Origin: Siphonodentalium dalli | Taxonomy: Eukaryota; Mollusca; Scaphopoda; Gadilida; Siphonodentaliidae | Reading direction: 5' to 3' | Assembly (NCBI GenBank): GCA_032622095.1 | Contig: CP136062.1 | Location: forward strand, 17,363,739-17,427,738 | Length of the DNA stretch: 64,000 bases | Part shown: one piece after another, positions 30,101-43,400 of the stretch | Numbering within the stretch: the stretch's first letter is position 1 | Layout: every line of letters begins with the position of its first letter | Notes under the pieces: model-generated | What the model was told of the DNA's origin: nothing | The model's input: only the letters and a program-made list of their open reading frames with translations | The model's database searches: none | Translations under genes and position numbers: made by a program

Positions 30101-32475
30101 GACTTACTTCAGCACACGAGCAGTCGGTCATTATTCACACTGTACTGCGTACAGACTTACTTCAGCACACGAGCAGTCGGTCATTATTCACACCATACTG
30201 AGTACAGACTTACTTCAGCACACGAGCAGTCAGTCATTATTCACACCATACTGAGTACAGACTTACTTCAGCACACGAGCAGTCGGTCATTATTCACACC
30301 GTACTGAGTACAGACTTACTTCAGCACACGAGCAGTCGGTCATTATTCACACCATACTGAGTACAGACTTACTTCAGCACACGAGCAGTCGGTCATTATT
30401 CACACCATACTGAGTACAGACTTACTTCAGCACACGAGCAGTCGGTCATTATTCACACCGTACTGAGTACAGACCTACTTCAGCACACGAGCAGTCGGTC
30501 ATTATTCACACCATACTGAGTACAGACTTACTTCAGCACACGAGCAGTCAGTCATTATTCACACCATTCTGAGTACAGACTTACTTCAGCACACGAGCAG
30601 TCGGTCATTATTCACACCATACTGAGTACAGACTTACTTCAGCACACGAGCAGTCGGTCATTATTCACACTGTACTGAGTACAGAATTACTTCAGCACAC
30701 GAGCAGTCAGTCATTATTCACACCATACTGAGTACAGACTTACTTCAGCACACGAGCAGTCAGTCATTATTCACACTGTACTGCGTACAGACTTACTTCA
30801 GCACACGAGCAGTCAGTCATTATTCACACTGTACTGCGTACAGACTTACTTCAGCACACGAGCAGTCGGTCATTATTCACACCATACTGAGTACAGACTT
30901 ACTTCAGCACACGAGCAGTCGGTCATTATTCACACCGTACTGACTACAGACCTACTTCAGCACACGAGCAGTCGGTCATTATTCACACCATACTGAGTAC
31001 AGACTTACTTCAGCACACGAGCAGTCAGTCATTATTCACACCATACTGAGTACAGACTTACTTCAGCACACGAGCAGTCAGTCATTATTCACACCATACT
31101 GAGTACAGACTTACTTCAGCACACGAGCAGTCGGTCATTATTCACACCATACTGAGTACAGACTTACTTCAGCACACGAGCAGTCAGTCATTATTCACAC
31201 CGTACTGCGTACAGACTTACTTCAGCACACGAGCAGTCGGTTATTATTCACACCATACTGAGTACAGACTTACTTCAGCACACGAGCAGTCAGTTATTAT
31301 TCACACCGTACTGAGTACAGACTTACTTCAGCACACGAGCAGTCGGTCATTATTCACACCGTACTGAGTACAGACCTACTTCAGCACACGAGCAGTCGGT
31401 CATTATTCACACCGTACTGCGTACAGACTTACTTCAGCACACGAGCAGTCGGTCATTATTCACACCATACTGAGTACAGACTTACTTCAGTACACGAGCA
31501 GTCAGTCATTATTCACACTGTACGGAGTACAGACCTACTTCAGCACACGAGCAGTCGGTCATTATTCACACCATAGTGTACAGACTTACTTCAGCACACG
31601 AGCAGTCAATCATTATTCACACTGTACTGCGTACAGACCTACTTCAGCACACGAGCAGTCAGTCATTATTCACACCATACTGAGTACAGACTTCAGCACA
31701 CGAGCAGTCAGTCATTATTCACACTGTACTGCGTACAGACTTACTTCAGCACACGAGCAGTCAGTCATTATTCACACCATACTGAGTACAGACTTACTTC
31801 AGCACACGAGCAGTCAGTCATTATTCACACTGTACTGCGTACAGACTTACTTCAGCACACGAGCAGTCAGTCATTATTCACACTGTACTGAGTACAGACT
31901 TACTTCAGCACACGAGCAGTCAGTCATTATTCACACCATACTGTGTACAGACTTACTTCAGCACACGAGCAGTCAGTCATTATTCACACTGTACTGCGTA
32001 CAGACCTACTTCAGCACACGAGCAGTCAGTCATTATTCACACTGTACTGAGTACAGACTTACTTCAGCACACGAGCAGTCAGTCATTATTCACACCGTAC
32101 TGAGTACAGACTTACTTCAGCACACGAGCAGTCGGTCATTATTCACACCGTACTGAGTACAGACTTACTTCAGCACACGAGCAGTCAGTCATTATTCACA
32201 CCATACTGTGTACAGACTTACTTCAGCACACGAGCAGTCAGTCATTATTCACACTGTACTGCGTACAGACGTACTTCAGCACACGAGCAGTCGGTCATTA
32301 TTCACACCATACTGAGTACAGACGTACTTCAGCACACGAGCAGTCAGTCATTATTCACACCGTACTGAGTACAGACTTACTTCAGCACACGAGCAGTCAG
32401 TCATTATTCACACTGTACTGTGTACAGACTTACTTCAGCACACGAGCAGTCGGTCATTATTCACACCATACTGAG
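106..32475. repeat. Higher-order repeat domain A of the 53-bp satellite (kb-scale blocks)
   Basis: A diagnostic unit with GTACATACCT in place of GTACAGACCT occurs at 161, 4927, 9167, 11181, 17170, 24377, 28082 and 32475. The spacings are 4766, 4240, 2014, 5989, 7207, 3705 and 4393 bp. These equal 90, 80, 38, 113, 136, 70 and 83 units, less small deletions that can be located in the sequence. Other rare variants recur in register: the AGTATTCACA unit is at 12911, 18900, 26107 and 29812, with spacings of 5989, 7207 and 3705 that match the block spacings exactly. This shows long multi-unit blocks copied as wholes, some with internal block deletions. The 2014-bp block starting near 9112 appears to lack about 42 units present in the preceding one. 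Confidence 0.9.
24322..31400. repeat. Recent 3.7-kb tandem duplication within the satellite
   Basis: The block starting near 24322 is repeated starting near 28027, an offset of 3705 bp (70 units less 5 bp). Private variants lie at the same offset: ATTATTCTCACC at about 25631 and 29336, an ATGAGCAGTCAG unit at about 25510 and 29215, AGTATTCACA at 26107 and 29812, and ACCATTCTGAG in both copies (about 26862 and 30567). The 5-bp deletion at 27563 belongs to the first copy only and explains the non-integer offset. The two copies look nearly identical by eye, which indicates a recent unequal exchange or amplification. Confidence 0.85.
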
Positions 32476-35400
32476 TACATACCTACTTCAGCACACGAGC
32501 AGTCAGTCATTATTCACACTGTACTGCGTACAGACGTACTTCAGCACACGAGCAGTCAGTCATTATTCACACTGTACTGCGTACAGACCTACTTCAGCAC
32601 ACGAGCAGTCAGTCATTATTCACACTGTACTGAGTACAGACGTACTTCAGCACACGAGCAGTCGGTCATTATTCACACCATACTGAGTACAGACTTACTT
32701 CAGCACACGAGCAGTCAGTCATTATTCACACCATACTGAGTACAGACGTACTTCAGTACACGAGCAGTCGGTCATTATTCACACCATACTGAGTACAGAC
32801 TTACTTCAGCACACGAGCAGTCAGTCATTATTCACACCGTACTGAGTACAGACTTACTCCAGCACACGAGCAGTCAGTCATTATTCACACTGTACTGTGT
32901 ACAGACTTACTTCAGCACACGAGCAGTCGGTCATTATTCACACCATACGGAGTACATACCTACTTCAGCACACGAGCAGTCAGTCATTATTCACACTGTA
33001 CTGCGTACAGACGTACTTCAGCACACGAGCAGTCAGTCATTATTCACACTGTACTGCGTACAGACTTACTTCAGCACACGAGCAGTCGGTCATTATTCAC
33101 ACCATACTGAGTACAGACTTACTTCAGCACACGAGCAGTCAGTCATTATTCACACCATACTGAGTACAGACTTACTTCAGCACACGAGCAGTCAGTCATT
33201 ATTCACACTGTACTGCGTACAGACTTACTTCAGCACACGAGCAGTCAGTCATTATTCACACTGTACTGAGTACAGACTTACATCAGCACACGAGCAGTCA
33301 GTCATTATTCACACCATACTGCGTACAGACCTACTTCAGCACACGAGCAGTCAGTCATTATTCACACTGTACTGAGTACAGACTTACTTCAGCACACGAG
33401 CAGTCAGTCATTATTCACACCATACTGAGTACAGACTTACTTCAGCACACGAGCAGTCAGTCATTATTCACACTGTACTGCGTTCAGACCTACTTCAGCA
33501 CACGAGCAGTCAGTCATTATTCACACTGTACTGAGTACAGACTTACTTCAGCACACGGGCAGTCGGTCATTATTCACACTGTACTGAGTACAGACTTACT
33601 TCAGCACACGAGCAGTCAGTCATTATTCACACCTTACTGCGTACAGACCTACTTCAGCACACGAGCAGTCAGTCATTATTCACACTGTACTGAGTACAGA
33701 CCTACTTCAGCACACGAGCAGTCGGTCATTATTCACACCGTACTGCGTACAGACTTACTTCAGCACACGAGCAGTCGGTCATTATTCACACTGTACTGCG
33801 TACAGACTTACTTCAGCACACGAGCAGTCAGTCATTATTCACACCATACTGAGTACAGACCTACTTCAGCACACGAGCAGTCGGTCATTATTCACACCGT
33901 ACTGAGTACAGACCTACTTCAGCACACGAGCAGTCAGTCATTATTCACACCATACTGCGTACAGACCTACTTCAGCACACGAGCAGTCGGTCATTATTCA
34001 CACCGTACTGAGTACAGACCTACTTCAGCACACGAGCAGTCAGTCATTATTCACACCGTACTGAGTACAGACTTACTTCAGCACACGAGCAGTCGGTCAT
34101 TATTCACACCATACTGAGTACAGACTTACTTCAGCACACGAGCAGTCAGTCATTATTCACACCGTACTGAGTACAGACTTACTTCAGCACACGAGCAGTC
34201 AGTCATTATTCACACTGTACTGTGTACAGACTTACTTCAGCACACGAGCAGTCGGTCATTATTCACACCATACTGAGTACATACCTACTTCAGCACACGA
34301 GCAGTCAGTCATTATTCACACTGTACTGCGTACAGACTTACTTCAGCACACGAGCAGTCAGTCATTATTCACACCATACTGAGTACAGACCTACTTCAGC
34401 ACACGAGCAGTCGGTCATTATTCACACCGTACTGAGTACAGACTTACTTCAGCACACGAGCAGCCGGTCATTATTCACACTGTTCTGCGTACAGACTTAC
34501 TTCAGCACACGAGCAGTCAGTCATTATTCACACCATACTGAGTACAGACCTACTTCAGCACACGAGCAGTCGGTCATTATTCACACCGTACTGAGTACAG
34601 ACTTACTTCAGCACACGAGCAGTCAGTCATTATTCACACCATACTGAGTACAGACTTACTTCAGCACACGAGCAGTCAGTCATTATTCACACTGTACTGC
34701 GTACAGACTTACTTCAGCACACGAGCAGTCAGTCATTATTCACACTGTACTGAGTACAGACTTACTTCAGCACACGAGCAGTCAGTCATTATTCACACCA
34801 TACTGTGTACAGACTTACTTCAGCACACGAGCAGTCAGTCATTATTCACACTGTACTGCGTACAGACCTACTTCAGCACACGAGCAGTCAGTCATTATTC
34901 ACACTGTACTGAGTACAGACATACTTCAGCACACGAGCAGTCAGTCATTATTCACACCGTACTGAGTACAGACTTACTTCAGCACACGAGCAGTCGGTCA
35001 TTATTCACACCGTACTGAGTACAGACTTACTTCAGCACACGAGCAGTCAGTCATTATTCACACCATACTGTGTACAGACTTACTTCAGCACACGAGCAGT
35101 CAGTCATTATTCACACTGTACTGCGTACAGACGTACTTCAGCACACGAGCAGTCGGTCATTATTCACACCATACTGAGTACAGACTTACTTCAGCACACG
35201 AGCAGTCGGTCATTATTCACACCATACTGAGTACAGACGTACTTCAGCACACGAGCAGTCGGTCATTATTCACACCATACTGAGTACAGACTTACTTCAG
35301 CACACGAGCAGTCAGTCATTATTCACACCGTACTGAGTACAGACTTACTTCAGCACACGAGCAGTCAGTCATTATTCACACTGTACTGTGTACAGACTTA

Positions 35401-38400
35401 CTTCAGCACACGAGCAGTCGGTCATTAATCACACCATACTGAGTACATACCTACTTCAGCACACGAGCAGTCAGTCATTATTCACACTGTACTGCGTACA
35501 GACGTACTTCAGCACACGAGCAGTCAGTCATTATTCACACTGTACTGCGTACAGACCTACTTCAGCACACGAGCAGTCAGTCATTATTCACACTGTACTG
35601 AGTACAGACGTACTTCAGCACACGAGCAGTCGGTCATTATTCACACCATACTGAGTACAGACTTACTTCAGCACACGAGCAGTCAGTCATTATTCACACC
35701 ATACTGAGTACAGACGTACTTCAGCACACGAGCAGTCGGTCATTATTCACACCATACTGAGTACAGACTTACTTCAGCACACGAGCAGTCAGTCATTATT
35801 CACACCGTACTGAGTACAGACTTACTCCAGCACACGAGCAGTCAGTCATTATTCACACTGTACTGTGTACAGACTTACTTCAGCACACGAGCAGTCGGTC
35901 ATTATTCACACCATACTGAGTACATACCTACTTCAGCACACGAGCAGTCAGTCATTATTCACACTGTACTGCGTACAGACGTACTTCAGCACACGAGCAG
36001 TCAGTCATTATTCACACCATACTGAGTACAGACTTACTTCAGCACACGAGCAGTCAGTCATTATTCACACCATACTGAGTACAGACTTACTTCAGCACAC
36101 GAGCAGTCAGTCATTATTCACACTGTACTGCGTACAGACTTACTTCAGCACACGAGCAGTCAGTCATTATTCACACTGTACTGAGTACAGACTTACATCA
36201 GCACACGAGCAGTCAGTCATTATTCACACCATACTGCGTACAGACCTACTTCAGCACACGAGCAGTCAGTCATTATTCACACTGTACTGAGTACAGACTT
36301 ACTTCAGCACACGAGCAGTCAGTCATTATTCACACCATACTGAGTACAGACTTACTTCAGCACACGAGCAGTCAGTCATTATTCACACTGTACTGCGTAC
36401 AGACTTACTTCAGCACACGAGCAGTCAGTCATTATTCACACTGTACTGAGTACAGACTTACTTCAGCACACGAGCAGTCAGTCATTATTCACACCATACT
36501 GTGTACAGACTTACTTCAGCACACGAGCAGTCAGTCATTATTCACACTGTACTGCGTTCAGACCTACTTCAGCACACGAGCAGTCAGTCATTATTCACAC
36601 TGTACTGAGTACAGACTTACTTCAGCACACGAGCAGTCAGTCATTATTCACACCATACTGAGTACAGACTTCAGCACACGAGCAGTCAGTCATTATTCAC
36701 ACTGTACTGCGTACAGACTTACTTCAGCACACGAGCAGTCAGTCATTATTCACACCATACTGAGTACAGACTTACTTCAGCACACGAGCAGTCAGTCATT
36801 ATTCACACTGTACTGCGTACAGACTTACTTCAGCACACGAGCAGTCAGTCATTATTCACACTGTACTGAGTACAGACTTACTTCAGCACACGAGCAGTCA
36901 GTCATTATTCACACCATACTGTGTACAGACTTACTTCAGCACACGAGCAGTCAGTCATTATTCACACTGTACTGCGTACAGACCTACTTCAGCACACGAG
37001 CAGTCAGTCATTATTCACACTGTACTGAGTACAGACTTACTTCAGCACACGAGCAGTCAGTCATTATTCACACCGTACTGAGTACAGACTTACTTCAGCA
37101 CACGAGCAGTCGGTCATTATTCACACCGTACTGAGTACAGACTTACTTCAGCACACGAGCAGTCAGTCATTATTCACACCATACTGTGTACAGACTTACT
37201 TCAGCACACGAGCAGTCAGTCATTATTCACACTGTACTGCGTACAGACGTACTTCAGCACAAGAGCAGTCGGTCATTATTCACACCATACTGAGTACAGA
37301 CTTACTTCAGCACACGAGCAGTCGGTCATTATTCACACCATACTGAGTACAGACGTACTTCAGCACACGAGCAGTCGGTCATTATTCACACCATACTGAG
37401 TACAGACTTACTTCAGCACACGAGCAGTCAGTCATTATTCACACCGTACTGAGTACAGACTTACTTCAGCACACGAGCAGTCAGTCATTATTCACACTGT
37501 ACTGTGTACAGACTTACTTCAGCACACGAGCAGTCGGTCATTATTCACACCATACTGAGTACATACCTACTTCAGCACACGAGCAGTCAGTCATTATTCA
37601 CACTGTACTGCGTACAGACGTACTTCAGCACACGAGCAGTCAGTCATTATTCACACTGTACTGCGTACAGACCTACTTCAGCACACGAGCAGTCAGTCAT
37701 TATTCACACTGTACTGAGTACAGACGTACTTCAGCACACGAGCAGTCGGTCATTATTCACACCATACTGAGTACAGACTTACTTCAGCACACGAGCAGTC
37801 AGTCATTATTCACACCATACTGAGTACAGACGTACTTCAGCACACGAGCAGTCGGTCATTATTCACACCATACTGAGTACAGACTTACTTCAGCACACGA
37901 GCAGTCAGTCATTATTCACACCGTACTGAGTACAGACTTACTCCAGCACACGAGCAGTCAGTCATTATTCACACTGTACTGTGTACAGACTTACTTCAGC
38001 ACACGAGCAGTCGGTCATTATTCACACCATACTGAGTACATACCTACTTCAGCACACGAGCAGTCAGTCATTATTCACACTGTACTGCGTACAGACGTAC
38101 TTCAGCACACGAGCAGTCAGTCATTATTCACACTGTACTGCGTACAGACTTACTTCAGCACACGAGCAGTCGGTCATTATTCACACCATACTGAGTACAG
38201 ACTTACTTCAGCACACGAGCAGTCAGTCATTATTCACACCATACTGAGTACAGACTTACTTCAGCACACGAGCAGTCAGTCATTATTCACACTGTACTGC
38301 GTACAGACTTACTTCAGCACACGAGCAGTCAGTCATTATTCACACTGTACTGAGTACAGACTTACATCAGCACACGAGCAGTCAGTCATTATTCACACCA

Positions 38401-40480
38401 TACTGCGTACAGACCTACTTCAGCACACGAGCAGTCAGTCATTATTCACACTGTACTGAGTACAGACTTACTTCAGCACACGAGCAGTCAGTCATTATTC
38501 ACACCATACTGAGTACAGACTTACTTCAGCACACGAGCAGTCAGTCATTATTCACACTGTACTGCGTACAGACTTACTTCAGCACACGAGCAGTCAGTCA
38601 TTATTCACACTGTACTGAGTACAGACTTACTTCAGCACACGAGCAGTCAGTCATTATTCACACCATACTGTGTACAGACTTACTTCAGCACACGAGCAGT
38701 CAGTCATTATTCACACTGTACTGCGTTCAGACCTACTTCAGCACACGAGCAGTCAGTCATTATTCACACTGTACTGAGTACAGACTTACTTCAGCACACG
38801 GGCAGTCGGTCATTATTCACACTGTACTGAGTACAGACTTACTTCAGCACACGAGCAGTCAGTCATTATTCACACCTTACTGCGTACAGACCTACTTCAG
38901 CACACGAGCAGTCAGTCATTATTCACACTGTACTGAGTACAGACCTACTTCAGCACACGAGCAGTCGGTCATTATTCACACCGTACTGCGTACAGACTTA
39001 CTTCAGCACACGAGCAGTCGGTCATTATTCACACTGTACTGCGTACAGACTTACTTCAGCACACGAGCAGTCAGTCATTATTCACACCATACTGAGTACA
39101 GACCTACTTCAGCACACGAGCAGTCGGTCATTATTCACACCGTACTGAGTACAGACCTACTTCAGCACACGAGCAGTCAGTCATTATTCACACCATACTG
39201 CGTACAGACCTACTTCAGCACACGAGCAGTCGGTCATTATTCACACCGTACTGAGTACAGACCTACTTCAGCACACGAGCAGTCAGTCATTATTCACACC
39301 GTACTGAGTACAGACTTACTTCAGCACACGAGCAGTCGGTCATTATTCACACCATACTGAGTACAGACTTACTTCAGCACACGAGCAGTCAGTCATTATT
39401 CACACCGTACTGAGTACAGACTTACTTCAGCACACGAGCAGTCAGTCATTATTCACACTGTACTGTGTACAGACTTACTTCAGCACACGAGCAGTCGGTC
39501 ATTATTCACACCATACTGAGTACATACCTACTTCAGCACACGAGCAGTCAGTCATTATTCACACTGTACTGCGTACAGACTTACTTCAGCACACGAGCAG
39601 TCAGTCATTATTCACACCATACTGAGTACAGACCTACTTCAGCAAACGAGCAGTCGGTCATTATTCACACCGTACTGAGTACAGACTTACTTCAGCACAC
39701 GAGCAGCCGGTCATTATTCACACTGTACTGCGTACAGACTTACTTCAGCACACGAGCAGTCAGTCATTATTCACACCATACTGAGTACAGACCTACTTCA
39801 GCACACGAGCAGTCGGTCATTATTCACACCGTACTGAGTACAGACTTACTTCAGCACACGAGCAGTCAGTCATTATTCACACTGTACTGCATACAGACTT
39901 ACTTCAGCACACGAGCAGTCAGTCATTATTCACACTGTACTGCGTACAGACCTACTTCAGCACACGAGCAGTCAGTCATTATTCACACTGTACTGAGTAC
40001 AGACTTACTTCAGCACACGAGCAGTCGGTCATTATTCACACCATACTGAGTACAGACTTACTTCAGCACACGAGCAGTCAGTCATTATTCACACTGTACT
40101 GCGTACAGACCTACTTCAGCACACGAGCAGTCAGTCATTATTCACACCATACTGAGTACAGACTTACTTCAGCACACGAGCAGTCGGTCATTATTCACAC
40201 CGTACTGCGTACAGACCTACTTCAGCACACGAGCAGTCGGTCATTATTCACACCATACTGAGTACAGACTTACTTCAGCACACGAGCAGTCAGTCATTAT
40301 TCACACTGTACTGCGTACAGACTTACTTCAGCACACGAGCAGTCGGTCATTATTCACACCATACTGAGTACAGACTTACTTCAGCACACAAGCAGTCGGT
40401 CATTATTCACACCGTACTGCGTACCGACCTACTTCAGCACACGAGCAGTCGGTCATTATTCACACCATACTGAGTACATA
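32420..40480. repeat. Higher-order repeat domain B (short, paired markers)
   Basis: Diagnostic GTACATACCT units here are at 32475, 32952, 34277, 35443, 35920, 37559, 38036, 39520 and 40474. Three pairs are separated by exactly 477 bp (9 units): 32475/32952, 35443/35920 and 37559/38036. Further private variants recur with them: CACACGGGCAGTCGG near 33555 and 38798, GCGTTCAGACC near 33481, 36556 and 38724, and TTACTCCAGCAC in each paired block. The domain is therefore built from 2-3 kb blocks, distinct from the longer blocks to its left, with a different mix of unit variants. Confidence 0.85.
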
Positions 40481-43400
40481 CCTACTTCAGCACACGAGCA
40501 GTCAGTCATTATTCACACTGTACTGCGTACAGACTTACTTCAGCACACGAGCAGTCAGTCATTATTCACACCATACTGAGTACAGACCTACTTCAGCACA
40601 CGAGCAGTCGGTCATTATTCACACCGTACTGAGTACAGACTTACTTCAGCACACGAGCAGTCGGTCATTATTCACACTGTACTGCGTACAGACTTACTTC
40701 AGCACACGAGCAGTCAGTCATTATTCACACCATACTGAGTACAGACCTACTTCCGCACACGAGCAGTCTGTCATTATTCACACCGTACTGAGTACAGACT
40801 TACTTCAGCACACGAGCAGTCAGTCATTATTCACACTGTACTGCGTACAGACTTACTTCAGCACACGAGCAGTCAGTCATTATTCACACTGTACTGCGTA
40901 CAGACCTACTTCAGCACACGAGCAGTCAGTCATTATTCACACTGTACTGAGTACAGACTTACTTCAGCACACGAGCAGTCGGTCATTATTCACACCATAC
41001 TGAGTACAGACTTACTTCAGCACACGAGCAGTCGGTCATTATTCACACTGTACTGCGTACAGACCTACTTCAGCACACGAGCAGTCGGTCATTATTCACA
41101 CCATACTGAGTACAGACTTACTTCAGCACACGAGCAGTCGGTCATTATTCACACCGTACTGCGTACAGACCTACTTCAGCACACGAGCAGTCGGTCATTA
41201 TTCACACCATACTGAGTACAGACTTACTTCAGCACACGAGCAGTCAGTCATTATTCACACTGTACTGCGTACAGACTTACTTCAGCACACGAGCAGTCGG
41301 TCATTATTCACACCATACTGAGTACAGACTTACTTCAGCACACAAGCAGTCGGTCATTATTCACACCGTACTGCGTACCGACCTACTTCAGCACAAGCAG
41401 TCGGTCATTATTCACACCATACTGAGTACAGACTTACTTCAGCACACGAGCAGTCAGTCATTATTCACACCGTACTGAGTACAGACCTACTTCAGCACAC
41501 GAGCAGTCGGTCATTATTCACACCATACTGAGTACAGACTTACTTCAGCACACAAGCAGTCAGTCATTATTCACACCGTACTGAGTACAGACTTACTTCA
41601 GCACACGAGCAGTCAGTCATTATTCACACCATACTGAGTACAGACTTACTTCAGCACACGAGCAGTCAGTCATTATTCACACCATACTGAGTACAGACTT
41701 ACTTCAGCACACGAGCAGTCAGTCATTATTCACACCGTACTGAGTACAGACCTACTTCAGCACACGAGCAGTCGGTCATTATTCACACCATACTGAGTAC
41801 AGACTTACTTCAGCACACGAGCAGTCAGTCATTATTCACACCATACTGAGTACAGACTTACTTCAGCACACGAGCAGTCAGTCATTATTCACACCATACT
41901 GAGTACAGACTTACTTCAGCACACGAGCAGTCAGTCATTATTCACACCGTACTGAGTACAGACTTTCTTCAGCACACGAGCAGTCAGTCATTATTCACAC
42001 CATACTGAGTACAGACTTACTTCAGCACACGAGCAGTCGGTCATTATTCACACTGTACTGAGTACAGACTTACTTCAGCACACGAGCAGTCGGTCATTAT
42101 TCACACCATACTGAGTACAGACTTACTTCAGCACACGAGCAGTCAGTCATTATTCACACCATACTGAGTACAGACTTACTTCAGCACACGAGCAGTCAGT
42201 CATTATTCACACTGTACTGCGTACAGACTTACTTCAGCACACGAGCAGTCGGTCATTATTCACACCATACTGAGTACAGACCTACTTCAGCACACGAGCA
42301 GTCGGTCATTATTCACACCGTACTGAGTACAGACCTACTTCAGCACACGAGCAGTCGGTCATTATTCACACTGTACTGAGTACAGACTTACTTCAGCACA
42401 CGAGCAGTCAGTCATTATTCACACTGTACTGAGTACAGACTTACTTCAGCACACGAGCAGTCAGTCATTATTCACACTGTACTGAGTACAGACTTACTTC
42501 AGCACACGAGCAGTCAGTCATTATTCACACCATACTGAGTACAGACTTACTTCAGCACACAAGCAGTCAGTCATTATTCACACCGTACTGAGTACAGACT
42601 TACTTCAGCACACAAGCAGTCAGTCATTATTCACACCATACTGAGTACAGACTTACTTCAGCACATGAGCAGTCAGTCATTATTCACACCATACTGAGTA
42701 CAGACTTACTTCAGCACACGAGCAGTTGGTCATTATTCACACTGTACTGCGTACAGACTTACTTCAGCACACGAGCAGTCAGTCATTATTCACACCATAC
42801 TGAGTACAGACTTACTTCAGCACACGCGCAGTCAGTCATTATTCACACCATACTGAGTACAGACTTACTTCAGCACACGAGCAGTCAGTCATTATTCACA
42901 CCGTACTGAGTACAGACTTACTTCAGCACACGAGCAGTCAGTCATTATTCACACCATACTGAGTACAGACTTACTTCAGCACACGAGCAGTCAGTCATTA
43001 TTCACACCATACTGAGTACAGACTTACTTCAGCACACGAGCAGTCAGTCATTATTCACACCATACTGAGTACAGACTTACTTCAGCACACGAGCAGTCGG
43101 TCATTATTCACACTGTACTGCGTACAGACTTACTTCAGCACACGAGCAGTCAGTCATTATTCACACCATACTGAGTACAGACTTACTTCAGCACACGAGC
43201 AGTCGGTCATTATTCACACTGTACTGCGTACAGACTTACTTCAGCACACGAGCAGTCGGTCATTATTCACACTGTACTGAGTACAGACTTACTTCAGCAC
43301 ACGAGCAGTCGGTCATTATTCACACTGTACTGCGTACAGACTTACTTCAGCACACGAGCAGTCAGTCATTATTCACACCGTACTGAGTACAGACTTACTT

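Noticed and set aside
34222-40049. Repeat-protein genes of 141 and 194 codons inside the 53-bp array
   Set aside because: They start at non-ATG codons, depend only on the TGA/TGC junction variant, rotate frame every unit and have no promoter or splice context.
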